DNA of 64,000 nucleotides, from NCBI GenBank assembly GCA_963783235.1, contig CAWAMN010000001.1, forward strand, positions 1,674,001-1,738,000, given 5' to 3'. Position 1 is the stretch's first letter. Each line of letters opens with the position of its first letter. The notes beneath the pieces were generated by a model. It had not been told where the DNA came from. It made no database searches and saw only the letters and a list, made by a program, of their open reading frames with translations. The position numbers were made by a program, and so were the translations under genes. This document shows, piece by piece, positions 8,534 to 17,097 of the stretch. The DNA comes from Thiohalomonas sp963783235. Lineage in GTDB: Bacteria > Pseudomonadota > Gammaproteobacteria > Thiohalomonadales > Thiohalomonadaceae.

Positions 8534-9675
8534 CTGAAACGCTGCGTAACTTCATCCTACAGGAAGCCTCACGGGCGCGCACACTGCAGAATGAAGATGG
8601 GTCCATGCCCGCGGGCCACAACGGACCCTATTTCCATCAGGAGACCGGTCTTCGCAACACCTGCCATTGGCTAATCACTTGGTGTAATGCCTATCGATGG
8701 ACGGGAGACACCCACTATCGAGATTCGGCGCAGCGGGCACTCGATTATATTTTGCTGCCAAGACATCGCCCCCATAACGCAAATTGGTTACAGCGTTCGG
8801 CAAGAAAGCGAGATCGCTGTAATGGCCTCATAGGCCCGGCTTGGGTCATTGAAGCACTTACCTGTGCAAAGATTTTTCTAGGCTCGGATGACGCCTTACA
8901 CCAGGCGCAGGAAGTATTCGATTTGCATCTCTTCGATAAGGCAAGCGGGATGTGGAAACGCATCGAGGTCGATGGCAGCGTTCTGCCTTTTGACCGAACC
9001 TTCAATCATCAACTTTGGTTTGCGAGTTCAGCAGCCCGTCTCTCCCAACTGGGATCTGCTACGGCAGAAGCTCAGGTCAGTATTTTTCTAGACCGATTGG
9101 AACACCTCTTTTCGGTTAAGAAAACTGGCATGGTCTGCCACCGGATCCGCAAAAACTGGTGGGATCGTTTCCTTGAGACGGGGTCTCATATCCATACTGC
9201 GTATATCCATTACGATAAGCTACGTTCTGGTGCCCGGCGACCCCTAGACGCCAAAAAGCGCGACATAGGTTATCATGCCTTTAATTTGCACGCATTTGCT
9301 GTCCTGCACCGGATCTTTTCGGCGCATAAGTTTTGGAGGTCCCCGCGACTGATTCAATCCTTGGGATTCGGGCGCAGCGATGAGCACTGGTATGGTCTAG
9401 GACATCATAATCCTTATGCATTTCCATATAATCCAGTCGGCTTCGAAATGGCGCTTGCACTCCAAGAGTTTCATCCCGAAGCTGTCGATGAACGTAAGGC
9501 ATGGATTCAGCGGCAAATCACCGAACTGGCCCATCCCGGTAAGTCATATGGCAGCGGAGCAGATGACCCTATCACGGCAAAAGCACGAATTTATGAGGCC
9601 ATAGAATTGGAAGACGTGGACCTGCACATGTACGCCGATATGGCACTGGAGAACCGGGCACTCAAGACCTCATGA
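8530..9675 (+). CDS. alpha/alpha-toroid-like protein of glycan locus, C-terminus replaced by IS3 OrfA remnant
   Basis: 381 aa, start overlapping the previous stop (ATGA). The protein is rich in His, Trp and Tyr and has helical repeats of the (alpha/alpha)6 type seen in glycan-active proteins (GLRNTCHWLITWCNAYRWTG, then FNHQLWFASSAARLSQLG). I do not recognise a specific family with confidence. A lyase, hydrolase or heparinase/AglQ-like scaffold role is conceivable, but no catalytic motif can be assigned. The last 20 or so residues (ELEDVDLHMYADMALENRAL) do not fit: they match the end of IS3-family OrfA, and the IS relic continues past the stop. The native C-terminus is therefore probably lost. 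Whether the protein still functions is unknown. Confidence 0.6.
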   Translation: MTETLRNFILQEASRARTLQNEDGSMPAGHNGPYFHQETGLRNTCHWLITWCNAYRWTGDTHYRDSAQRALDYILLPRHRPHNANWLQRSARKRDRCNGLIGPAWVIEALTCAKIFLGSDDALHQAQEVFDLHLFDKASGMWKRIEVDGSVLPFDRTFNHQLWFASSAARLSQLGSATAEAQVSIFLDRLEHLFSVKKTGMVCHRIRKNWWDRFLETGSHIHTAYIHYDKLRSGARRPLDAKKRDIGYHAFNLHAFAVLHRIFSAHKFWRSPRLIQSLGFGRSDEHWYGLGHHNPYAFPYNPVGFEMALALQEFHPEAVDERKAWIQRQITELAHPGKSYGSGADDPITAKARIYEAIELEDVDLHMYADMALENRALKTS

Positions 9676-10235
9676 AAAAAAAGCTCTAGGACCGTCCGAG
9701 CGCCGAGAGGCGGTCGAGTTCCTCGTTGAGCGGCATCACCTTCCGGTCGCCCGCAGTTACAGCAGCGTGGGACTCTCTCGGGCGGCCTGCTACCGCATGC
9801 CAATGGCGCCACAGGAGCGGGATGCGCCGGTCTTCGATGTCTCAGGCGTAGTTGGAGAGCGGCCAAGAGAGGCTTCTGGAAGTGCTTCAAGCTTTTGCGC
9901 CGTCGCCGCCACAGCTGGAACCACAAGCGGGTCTATTTGTGCTACGAAACTTAACCAGAAGCGCCGGAGCCAAACGCCGACTCCCCCAAGGGAACGTCAG
10001 CCCGGTGCCGTAACAGCCAAAACCAAATCTGGTCGGCGGATTCCGTGTGCGATGCCCTTTACCACGGCCGACGTTTTCGGGCCTTTAACATCATTGATAT
10101 TCATGCCCGACTGGCAAACTGGAGTCCAGCGCACCGTGAGATCGATCTCATGGTGAGAGGTAGGATTCGGCTCCTTTCTGCGCCACCGCGCGTTGGACCA
10201 TCTCTCGGCGCTGCCCGGGTCTACCGGCGGTAAAT
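9604..10235 (+). mobile_element. degenerate IS3-family (IS407-like) insertion sequence remnant
   Basis: From about 9604 the sequence encodes the end of OrfA (LHMYADMALENRALK), then an A8G run at 9676-9684 where OrfA/OrfB frameshifting occurs, then an OrfB start (KKALGPSERREAVEFLVERH, then SVGLSRAACYR). After an indel it continues as GFWKCFKLLRRRRHSWNHKR and, after a stop, NQIWSADSVCDALYHGRRFR-AFNIID, which includes the first catalytic Asp of the DDE integrase core. Several frameshifts and the missing 3' half of the transposase show it is dead. The right boundary is uncertain. A TGACCGCCCGGG stretch at 10252-10263 resembles an IS407-type terminal repeat but is in the unexpected orientation. 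Confidence 0.8.
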
Positions 10236-10502
10236 ACACGAAGGTAGCCCCCTGACCGCCCGGGTGGTTCGCTGGCATACTGCCCATCATTTTCGCCGCC
10301 TGTGGTTCCGGAAAAGAATACGGATTCGGCTGTAATCAGTCCGTGAACGACAACACACACCAAGAGCGAAATACATGTCAGGCTACTTGGGACTTTCGAA
10401 TAACTACGGCTGTACTTGACTGGGCCCAATTTTGAGTCCGATTGAACCTTTTCCTGATATCAACGTAGTATTGACAGTATTTGTGGACTCGGCAGCTATT
10501 CA
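10236..10502. other. intergenic region upstream of pilB, no gene seen
   Basis: Together with the IS relic, this makes about 830 bp without an intact gene. I see no credible reading frame on either strand. A TTGACA at 10471-10476 would place its -10 box almost on the pilB start codon, so it is not accepted as the pilB promoter. No clear ribosome binding site precedes the pilB ATG. Confidence 0.5.
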
Positions 10503-12215
10503 ATGGGAACTTCCACGGTAAAGATTGCACTTAGTGGGCTAGCACGGAAACTTGTTAGTGAGGGATTACTAACAGAGTCAGATGCTGAAGGCGCTTTAGA
10601 ACGGGCAAGCAAGGACCGACTCCCCTTAACCAGTTATCTGGTGGAAAAAGGGCTAGTCGGTGCCCGCGAAATCGCGATGGTGGCGGCAAAGGAGTTCGGT
10701 GTTCCAGTTTTCAACCTCAGGGTCATGGACCTCGATACGGACGTCGTCAAGCTCGTCGAAGAAAAATTGATCCGCCACCATCATGCGCTTCCTCTATTCA
10801 AGCGTGGCAATAGGCTGTTTGTCGCGGTTTCGGATCCCACCAATCTAAATGCACTTGATGAAATCAAGTTCCATGTGGGGGTAAATACAGAGCCTGTACT
10901 GGTCGAGGATGATAAGCTCACTAACGCAATAGAAGATGCGCTGAATGCCACGGATACGAGTCTATCTGACTTGGGCGATGACGATCTCGATAATCTGGAC
11001 ATCTCTGCTGAAGATGACAGAGAGAAAGACGACAGCAACGATTCGGAAGTCGATGATGCGCCGGTTGTGCGCTTCGTGAATAAAATCCTGCTGGACGCAA
11101 TCAATAAGGGGGCGTCGGATATTCATTTCGAGCCCTACGAAAAAACTTATCGTGTTCGGCTCAGGCAGGACGGTATCCTAAGTGAAGTCGCCCACCCACC
11201 CATACAATTGGCTAATAAAATATCAGCCCGTCTCAAGGTGATGTCTCGTCTGGATATTTCCGAAAGGCGTGTCCCGCAGGATGGCCGCATCAAACTTGCG
11301 CTATCCAAAAACAAGGCCATCGACTTTCGTCTCAGTACCTGCCCTACCCTCTTTGGCGAAAAGATCGTCCTTCGTATCCTTGATCCCTCGAGTGCCAAGT
11401 TGGGGATCGATGCCCTCGGCTATGAAGAAGATCAAAAGCAGCTTTACCTAAATGCACTTGCAAAACCGTATGGGATGATTCTGGTAACGGGTCCGACCGG
11501 TTCCGGTAAAACCGTTTCGCTCTATACCGGCCTGAATATTCTCAACACAGCGGACGTTAATATCTCCACGGCCGAGGATCCAGCGGAAATCAATCTGCCA
11601 GGGATCAATCAAGTCAACGTCAACCCGAAAGTCGGTTTGACCTTTTCTTCAGCACTTAAAGCCTTTCTCCGCCAGGACCCGGACGTCATCATGGTCGGTG
11701 AGATACGCGATATCGAGACAGCGGAAATCGCTATCAAGGCCGCACAAACCGGCCACTTGGTGCTTTCGACACTACATACCAACGATGCCCCTCAGACGCT
11801 TGGGCGCCTGATGAATATCGGTGTTGCCCCTTACAATATTGCCTCCGCAGTTAGTCTGATTATTGCCCAGAGGCTGGGCCGTAGGCTTTGTAACCACTGC
11901 AAGCAACCCGAAGATATCCCGAAAGAGGCTCTGTTGCAGGAAGGCTTTACCGATGAAGAGGCCGGCAGCATCACTATTTACAAAGCCGTCGGGTGTGATC
12001 GCTGTAACAATGGCTATAAAGGGCGAGTCGGTATCTATCAGGTGATGCCGGTTTCAGAGGAGATGGGTCGGCTGATTATGCAAGGATGTACCGCAATCGA
12101 TTTAGCCGATCAGGCCGATAAGGAAGGGATTGCAGACCTGCGAAAATCGGGTCTTAAAAAGGTCAAGGACGGTATAACCAGTCTTGAAGAGATTAACCGC
12201 GTGACGAAGGATTAA
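10503..12215 (+). CDS. pilB: PilB, type IV pilus extension ATPase
   Basis: 570 aa, the usual PilB length. An N-terminal GSPII-E/MshEN domain (SGLARKLVSEGLLTESDAE, then AAKEFGVPVFNL) precedes the ATPase core. The core has an Asp-box region (DIHFEPYEKTYRVRLRQDG), Walker A GPTGSGKT near residue 330, Walker B DPDVIMVGEIRD, and the His-box TGHLVLSTLHTND. A zinc-type tetracysteine follows (CNHC near 462, CDRC near 499). It powers pilin polymerisation at the inner-membrane platform PilC. pilC starts 4 bp after its stop. The start is fixed by the family N-terminus although the upstream ribosome site is weak; the IS-containing gap upstream separates it from pilA and the island. Confidence 0.96.
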   Translation: MGTSTVKIALSGLARKLVSEGLLTESDAEGALERASKDRLPLTSYLVEKGLVGAREIAMVAAKEFGVPVFNLRVMDLDTDVVKLVEEKLIRHHHALPLFKRGNRLFVAVSDPTNLNALDEIKFHVGVNTEPVLVEDDKLTNAIEDALNATDTSLSDLGDDDLDNLDISAEDDREKDDSNDSEVDDAPVVRFVNKILLDAINKGASDIHFEPYEKTYRVRLRQDGILSEVAHPPIQLANKISARLKVMSRLDISERRVPQDGRIKLALSKNKAIDFRLSTCPTLFGEKIVLRILDPSSAKLGIDALGYEEDQKQLYLNALAKPYGMILVTGPTGSGKTVSLYTGLNILNTADVNISTAEDPAEINLPGINQVNVNPKVGLTFSSALKAFLRQDPDVIMVGEIRDIETAEIAIKAAQTGHLVLSTLHTNDAPQTLGRLMNIGVAPYNIASAVSLIIAQRLGRRLCNHCKQPEDIPKEALLQEGFTDEEAGSITIYKAVGCDRCNNGYKGRVGIYQVMPVSEEMGRLIMQGCTAIDLADQADKEGIADLRKSGLKKVKDGITSLEEINRVTKD

Positions 12216-12219
12216 ATCC

Positions 12220-13440
12220 ATGGCTGAAGCTGCCAAGCAGGACACCTTTATCTGGGAAGGGACCGACCGCAGCGGAAAACGCGTCCGCGGCGAAACCGCA
12301 GGGTCTAATGTTTCCCTCGTCAAGGCCAACCTCCGGCGACAAGGGGTCAATCCTCTAAAGGTCCGAAAGAAACCGAAATCGCTGTTCGGAGGTCAATCCA
12401 AGAAAAAAATTACCCCCAAGGATATCGCCCTCTTCAGCCGACAGCTCGCCACGATGATGGCATCGGGGGTCCCCTTGGTGCAGTCATTCGAGATCATTGG
12501 ACGGGGGCACGAGAATCCGAGCATGCGAGATCTCGTTGGTGCGATCAAGGCTGACGTCGAAGGGGGAAATAATCTGGCCGATGCGCTGAAAAAGCACCCC
12601 AATGAGTTTGATCGACTTACCTGTAATCTGGTTCATGCGGGGGAGCAGGCGGGTATCTTGGAGGACCTGCTTGATAAAATATCGACCTATAAGGAGAAGA
12701 CCGAAGCTATCAAATCGAAGGTCAAGAAAGCCCTTTTCTATCCGGTCGCAGTCCTCGTCGTAGCTTTCATTATCACTGCCATTCTCCTCGTATTTGTCAT
12801 ACCGGTATTTCAGGACGTATTCGAGAGTTTCGGCGGAGAGCTTCCCGCTCTGACGCTGGCGGTTATCGGCCTTTCCGAAATTTTCCAAGCATGGTGGTGG
12901 GCGATTTTTGGGGGAGTCGGCCTTTTTGTTTTCGCCTTTATGAAAGTCAAGAAGAAATCGATAGCGGTCCAAGAGGCCATAGACAAGTTGTCTCTCAAAA
13001 TACCCGTTGTTGGCGACATTCTGAACAAGGCAGCCATCGCGCGATATGCTCGTACTCTTTCAACCATGTTCGCCGCTGGCGTACCTCTCGTCGAAGCCTT
13101 GGAGTCAGTTGCCGGAGCCGTCGGTAATGTCGTTTACGGCAATGCCGTAATGACCATGCGCAATGAAGTCTCCACGGGCACATCGCTGACAGATTCCATG
13201 TCACGTACCAACGTTTTCCCTAATATGGTTGTACAAATGGCTTCCATCGGTGAAGAGGCCGGCTCGCTGGACCAAATGCTGGCTAAGGTTGCGGATTTTT
13301 ACGAACAGGAAGTTGATGATGCAGTCGATTCGCTAAGTAGTCTGCTCGAACCCTTGATCATGGCCATTCTGGGTGTCCTCATCGGTACGCTGGTTATTGC
13401 CATGTACCTGCCCATCTTTAAAATGGGTCAGGTGGTTTGA
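12220..13440 (+). CDS. pilC: PilC, type IV pilus inner-membrane platform protein
   Basis: 406 aa, normal for GspF/PilC. There are two repeated T2SSF domains: LFSRQLATMMASGVPLVQSF near residue 70 and YARTLSTMFAAGVPLVEALE near 275. Each is followed by a membrane segment (VAVLVVAFIITAILLVFVIP; AILGVLIGTLVIAMYLPIF), with a third helix at WWWAIFGGVGLFVFAF. It forms the inner-membrane base against which PilB works. It lies between pilB and pilD in the conserved pilBCD order, with its stop sharing one base with the pilD ATG. Confidence 0.96.
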   Translation: MAEAAKQDTFIWEGTDRSGKRVRGETAGSNVSLVKANLRRQGVNPLKVRKKPKSLFGGQSKKKITPKDIALFSRQLATMMASGVPLVQSFEIIGRGHENPSMRDLVGAIKADVEGGNNLADALKKHPNEFDRLTCNLVHAGEQAGILEDLLDKISTYKEKTEAIKSKVKKALFYPVAVLVVAFIITAILLVFVIPVFQDVFESFGGELPALTLAVIGLSEIFQAWWWAIFGGVGLFVFAFMKVKKKSIAVQEAIDKLSLKIPVVGDILNKAAIARYARTLSTMFAAGVPLVEALESVAGAVGNVVYGNAVMTMRNEVSTGTSLTDSMSRTNVFPNMVVQMASIGEEAGSLDQMLAKVADFYEQEVDDAVDSLSSLLEPLIMAILGVLIGTLVIAMYLPIFKMGQVV

Positions 13441-14312
13441 TGGGGGAAGCCGCGGGTTACCTATCGACGTATCCGGCCCTTTTTGCCGGAGTCGTTTTTG
13501 TCTTGGGACTCGCTATCGGCAGTTTCCTCAATGTGGTGATCTATCGATTGCCGGTGATGATGGAGCGCGCCTGGCGGCTGCATTGCCAGGAGTTGGCCGG
13601 CGATGTAGCTGTTAGTGCAGACTCGGAGCCGTTTGATCTGGCCCGGCCGGGTTCCAGCTGTCCTCACTGCAAGCATCCTATCGGCCCCTTGGAGAACATT
13701 CCGCTTCTCAGTTATGTCCTCCAGAAGGGGCGGTGCAAGCATTGCAAAGCGCCTATTTCCCCCCGCTATCCCGCTGTTGAACTGACAACGGCCGTTCTCA
13801 GTGCCATCACCGCTTGGCATTTCGGCTTCGGCTGGCAGGCGGCGTTTGCCCTTTTGTTGACTTGGGGGCTTATCGCGCTGACCTTTATTGATATCGATCA
13901 CCAGCTACTGCCCGACGACATCACGCTGCCGCTTCTCTGGTTGGGCCTGCTACTGAGCCTTGCGGCGCTCTTCGTCCCGCCGGCAACCTCGATTGTTGGT
14001 GCGGCAGCCGGTTACCTGTCGCTCTGGGCGGTCTACCAGTTGTTTCGGCTGGCCACCGGCAAGGAGGGTATGGGTTACGGCGACTTCAAGTTGCTGGGCC
14101 TGCTGGGGGCCTGGATGGGCTGGCAGTCTCTGCCGGTGATTATCATTCTCTCTTCCGTTGTCGGTGCGGCGGTTGGTATCGGTCTGATCCTGTTCCGAGG
14201 TCACGAACGCGGAACACCGATTCCCTTCGGCCCCTACCTGGCGGCTGCGGGCTGGCTGGCACTGCTGTGGGGTGAAGATCTGACTCGCGCTTACCTGCGC
14301 TTTGCGATGTAA
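13440..14312 (+). CDS. pilD: PilD, prepilin peptidase / N-methyltransferase
   Basis: 290 aa from the ATG at 13440, directly behind a TTG that could also start. The cytoplasmic loop has the zinc tetracysteine CPHC near residue 75 and CKHC near 99. The aspartate protease residues lie in FIDIDHQLLPDDI (near 147) and GYGDFKLL (near 211), surrounded by about seven membrane helices. It cleaves the PilA leader after Gly7 and methylates Phe8, and it usually also serves type II secretion pseudopilins. It is followed within 2 bp by coaE, the order found in pseudomonads. Confidence 0.96.
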   Translation: MGEAAGYLSTYPALFAGVVFVLGLAIGSFLNVVIYRLPVMMERAWRLHCQELAGDVAVSADSEPFDLARPGSSCPHCKHPIGPLENIPLLSYVLQKGRCKHCKAPISPRYPAVELTTAVLSAITAWHFGFGWQAAFALLLTWGLIALTFIDIDHQLLPDDITLPLLWLGLLLSLAALFVPPATSIVGAAAGYLSLWAVYQLFRLATGKEGMGYGDFKLLGLLGAWMGWQSLPVIIILSSVVGAAVGIGLILFRGHERGTPIPFGPYLAAAGWLALLWGEDLTRAYLRFAM

Positions 14313-14314
14313 TC

Positions 14315-14917
14315 ATGCTGCGGGTGGGTCTGACGGGAGGAATCGGCAGCGGTAAGTCGACGGTGGCCCGTTTCTTCGCTGAAGCCGGTGTCCCAATCAT
14401 CGATACGGATGAGATCGCCCGCGAGGTGGTGACTCCCGGCAGCCCCCTGCTGCATCAAATAGCAAGCACCTTCGGAACGGATCTACTCCGGCCCGACGGC
14501 TCCCTCGACCGCTCGCGTCTTCGTCGGCAAGTGTTTACTGACTCAGACAAACGAGAGCAGCTGGAGTCGCTTCTCCATCCCGCGATTCAGAAGGAGATGG
14601 TTCGTCAGGCCTCCGCAGTACAAGCCCCCTACGCCCTTTTGGTCATTCCCCTTCTGGTGGAAAAAGGCTGGCAGAGACTGGTCGACCGCATTCTGGTGGT
14701 CGATTGCCCCGAATCGATTCAGCTGGCACGTACGGTCGCCCGGGACGATACGGACGAAAGTGAGGCGCGAGCGATTCTCGCAAGTCAGGCGTCACGCGAG
14801 GAAAGGCTGGCAGTGGCGGACGATATCGTCACTAACGACGGATCGCTGGACAAACTTCGGCAGCAGGTCCAAGATCTGAACCGTTTCTACCTACGACTGG
14901 CAGCGCACCCGAGCTAG
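14315..14917 (+). CDS. coaE: dephospho-CoA kinase
   Basis: 200 aa. The P-loop GLTGGIGSGKST is at residues 5-16, followed by IIDTDEIAREVV (the substrate Asp region) and LLVIPLLVEKGW, all standard for CoaE. It catalyses the last step of coenzyme A synthesis, phosphorylating the 3'-hydroxyl of dephospho-CoA with ATP in the cytoplasm. It sits 2 bp downstream of pilD and 7 bp upstream of zapD, so it is co-transcribed with the pilus assembly genes. Nothing in it is unusual. Confidence 0.95.
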   Translation: MLRVGLTGGIGSGKSTVARFFAEAGVPIIDTDEIAREVVTPGSPLLHQIASTFGTDLLRPDGSLDRSRLRRQVFTDSDKREQLESLLHPAIQKEMVRQASAVQAPYALLVIPLLVEKGWQRLVDRILVVDCPESIQLARTVARDDTDESEARAILASQASREERLAVADDIVTNDGSLDKLRQQVQDLNRFYLRLAAHPS

Positions 14918-14924
14918 CTGGCGA

Positions 14925-15737
14925 ATGTCACCCATGTCCAAGGCGGATCGATCCCGCCCTGTTGCCGATAACGTGCATAACTCTGTCACCTACGAACATC
15001 CGGTCAACGAAAAGGTCCGCAATCTGCTGCGACTTGAGCACCTGTTCAGACAGGTGAATCATTTTCTGCAGGGCAAATCGCCTTGGGATAGCCGTATGAC
15101 CGTCGCCACTTTCATGGAAATCCTCGACGTATTCGGTCGCGGCGATCTGAAAACGGAATTGATGAAGGAGATGGAGCGGGCCGCGGCGAATCTGGAGCCC
15201 CACCTGGAGCACCCCGAGGTGGACCATACCCGACTGGGCAACATCCTCAGGGCGCTTGAGCGGCTGCGCTCGAATCTCAATGGTTACTCGGGCCAGCTTG
15301 GTCAGGAGCTACGAGACAGTGAATTTCTCAGTGCCATTCGCCAGCGCACGACCATTCCGGGTGGTACCTGCGATTTCGACCTGCCCGGATACCATCGCTG
15401 GCTGGAGCAATCTGCCGAGGTCCGTCATCAGGATCTTGAAGGCTGGTCCGCCAACCTCGATGCCGTTCGCCAACCGGTGGAACTGCTGCTCAAGCTGATC
15501 CGCAATAGCGCCGACTACCGTCCGAAGACGGCGCAAGGCGGCGTTTACGGCCAGTCGCTCGATGCCAGCCTGCCGTATCAGCTTATTCGGATCAGAATAC
15601 CGCCAGAACACCCCTATTTCGCTGAAGTGAGTGGCGGCAAACACCGCTTTACCATCCGTTTCATGCAACCCAGCGAAGCCCGACCGGTCCAAATCAACGA
15701 AGACATTGATTTTCAACTGAGTTGTTGCAGCCTATGA
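14925..15737 (+). CDS. zapD: ZapD, FtsZ-ring associated protein
   Basis: 270 aa. It matches the ZapD (YacF/DUF1342) family: TYEHPVNEKVRNLLRLEHLF near the N-terminus, CDFDLPGYHRWL in the middle, and a beta-rich C-terminal half ending FTIRFM and IDFQLSCC. In the family it cross-links FtsZ filaments at the division site. The start is the ATG at 14925; a second in-frame ATG at 14934 is also possible. It overlaps yacG by 4 bp, the usual coaE-zapD-yacG arrangement. Confidence 0.94.
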   Translation: MSPMSKADRSRPVADNVHNSVTYEHPVNEKVRNLLRLEHLFRQVNHFLQGKSPWDSRMTVATFMEILDVFGRGDLKTELMKEMERAAANLEPHLEHPEVDHTRLGNILRALERLRSNLNGYSGQLGQELRDSEFLSAIRQRTTIPGGTCDFDLPGYHRWLEQSAEVRHQDLEGWSANLDAVRQPVELLLKLIRNSADYRPKTAQGGVYGQSLDASLPYQLIRIRIPPEHPYFAEVSGGKHRFTIRFMQPSEARPVQINEDIDFQLSCCSL

Positions 15738-15931
15738 CCCAAACCGTCCAATGTCCCACGTGTGGCCGCCCCGTGCGCTGGGAACCGGAACAGAAATGGC
15801 GGCCGTTCTGCTCTGAACGTTGCAAGCTGATAGATTTAGGCGCCTGGTCCGACGAAGACCATCGTATTCCGGGCGAACCGGTCGATCCTTGGGAGATCAG
15901 CGATTTACCGCCGGATTCGAATTCGCATTAA
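15734..15931 (+). CDS. yacG: YacG, DNA gyrase inhibitor zinc protein
   Basis: 65 aa from the ATG at 15734, which overlaps the zapD stop (ATGA); upstream in-frame codons belong to zapD. The zinc site is CPTCGRPV followed by FCSERCKLIDLGAW, the invariant four-cysteine pattern of YacG. E. coli YacG binds GyrB and inhibits gyrase. The C-terminal tail is acidic and probably disordered. It ends the pilBCD-coaE-zapD-yacG operon and converges on the Nudix gene; I see no clear terminator between them. Confidence 0.93.
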   Translation: MTQTVQCPTCGRPVRWEPEQKWRPFCSERCKLIDLGAWSDEDHRIPGEPVDPWEISDLPPDSNSH

Positions 15932-16006
15932 GGATATTCACATTTTTGCCTGACGTCGGAAGACAAGGCGCGGCGGAATTGCTCGGAACGCGAGGGTGGG
16001 GACCTC

Positions 16007-16981
16007 CTACCGGAGGCCATCCCACAGACTACGGATCGCAGCTACCCCCTGCGCCCCGCACTGCCACGCATGCTCCCGGTCCGCCGCGGCTAGCCCACCC
16101 AATGCAAATACAGGTATTCGGCTCCTTTCACAGAGCGCCTTGAGGCCTTGCCAACCAATTGTGGGAGCCCCGGGGTGGCTTTCGGTGGGCAAGACCGGGG
16201 AAGCAAAAACAAAATCCACCCCGATAGAGAGCGCATGCTCCAATTCGTCTTCCCCGTGGCAGGCGGCGGAGACCCAGCGAGCCGAATCCAAAGGCCTATC
16301 ACCAAGCTCTCCCAGCCGGGTACGGGTCAGGTGCACGCCGGCATGGGGAATCGGTTCAGCCACCTCGACCGGACAATTGAGAATCAGGTGGGCGCCGAAG
16401 TGCTGACACAGACGGGCGACTCGCGCCGCAAGTGCCGAGAAGTCACGTTCATTCAATGACTTCGCGCGCAGTTGGACGAGTCGAATTCCACTTTTGAGTA
16501 GCTTTTCCAGCCTGTTGATGAAACCGTCCCATTTCGCTGGCGGCCCCGGATCCGGTGTCACCAGACAGAGATCGGGCAGCTGCGCCGCCGTCACAATCGG
16601 CTTATTGGCGGCCGGGAAGGCGTAATCGGACATCCTCTCCGCCCGAACCCAGCGAACCGGCTGCCCTTCGCGCCCGTGAGGTTCGCCTTCAAACGCTTCC
16701 ACACGCCAGACATCCAACAGGACCCGCTTGTCGCCGTAGTCGTGGGGGATCCGAATCAAGGGCCGAGCCTTAATCACACCAATCCCCAGTTCCTCCTCCA
16801 GCTCCCGCGCCAGAGCGACCTCCACCGGCTCACCGGCCTCAATCTTGCCACCCGGAAACTCCCATAACCCTCCCTGGTGACGGTGGTCGGCCCGGCGGGC
16901 AATCAGAATGTTTCCCGCATGATCCGGAATGACTGCGGCGGCGACATGGAGATAATTGGAATAATCAGGCAGGTCAGGCAT
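16007..16981 (-). CDS. Nudix hydrolase (MutT-like) fused to thiamine-phosphate-synthase-like domain
   Basis: 324 aa. Residues 1-135 are a MutT-type Nudix domain; the box GGKIEAGEPVEVALARELEEE-LGI fits GX5EX7REUXEEXGU. It should hydrolyse oxidised nucleotides such as 8-oxo-dGTP. Residues 150-324 form a ThiE-like TIM barrel (LVQLRAKSLNERDF, GVHLTRTRLGELG, FASPVLPT, IPVFALGGL). The ThiE Mg-site 'ND' is replaced by NC (LILNCPVEVA), so thiamine phosphate synthase activity is doubtful. This fusion is standard downstream of secA-argJ in gammaproteobacteria. The role of the second domain is unknown. Confidence 0.9.
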   Translation of the reverse strand: MPDLPDYSNYLHVAAAVIPDHAGNILIARRADHRHQGGLWEFPGGKIEAGEPVEVALARELEEELGIGVIKARPLIRIPHDYGDKRVLLDVWRVEAFEGEPHGREGQPVRWVRAERMSDYAFPAANKPIVTAAQLPDLCLVTPDPGPPAKWDGFINRLEKLLKSGIRLVQLRAKSLNERDFSALAARVARLCQHFGAHLILNCPVEVAEPIPHAGVHLTRTRLGELGDRPLDSARWVSAACHGEDELEHALSIGVDFVFASPVLPTESHPGAPTIGWQGLKALCERSRIPVFALGGLAAADREHAWQCGAQGVAAIRSLWDGLR

Positions 16982-17097
16982 TGAGGGGCACAGAGGCGTT
17001 CTCAGCAGTTGCTCCGAGGGCGAATACCGATCCGCCTAGCCGTCCGTCCTCCGGCCACTTGGCGGGATTCCGTGGGAAACGCGTTCAAATCGAGGCG

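Noticed and set aside
9767..10156. 129-codon plus-strand frame after the toroid-like gene
   Set aside because: It mixes pieces of different frames of the IS3-family OrfB relic; it is not an intact gene.
10471..10500. TTGACA upstream of pilB as a promoter
   Set aside because: With normal spacing the -10 box would be AGCTAT at 10494-10499 and transcription would begin inside the pilB coding sequence.
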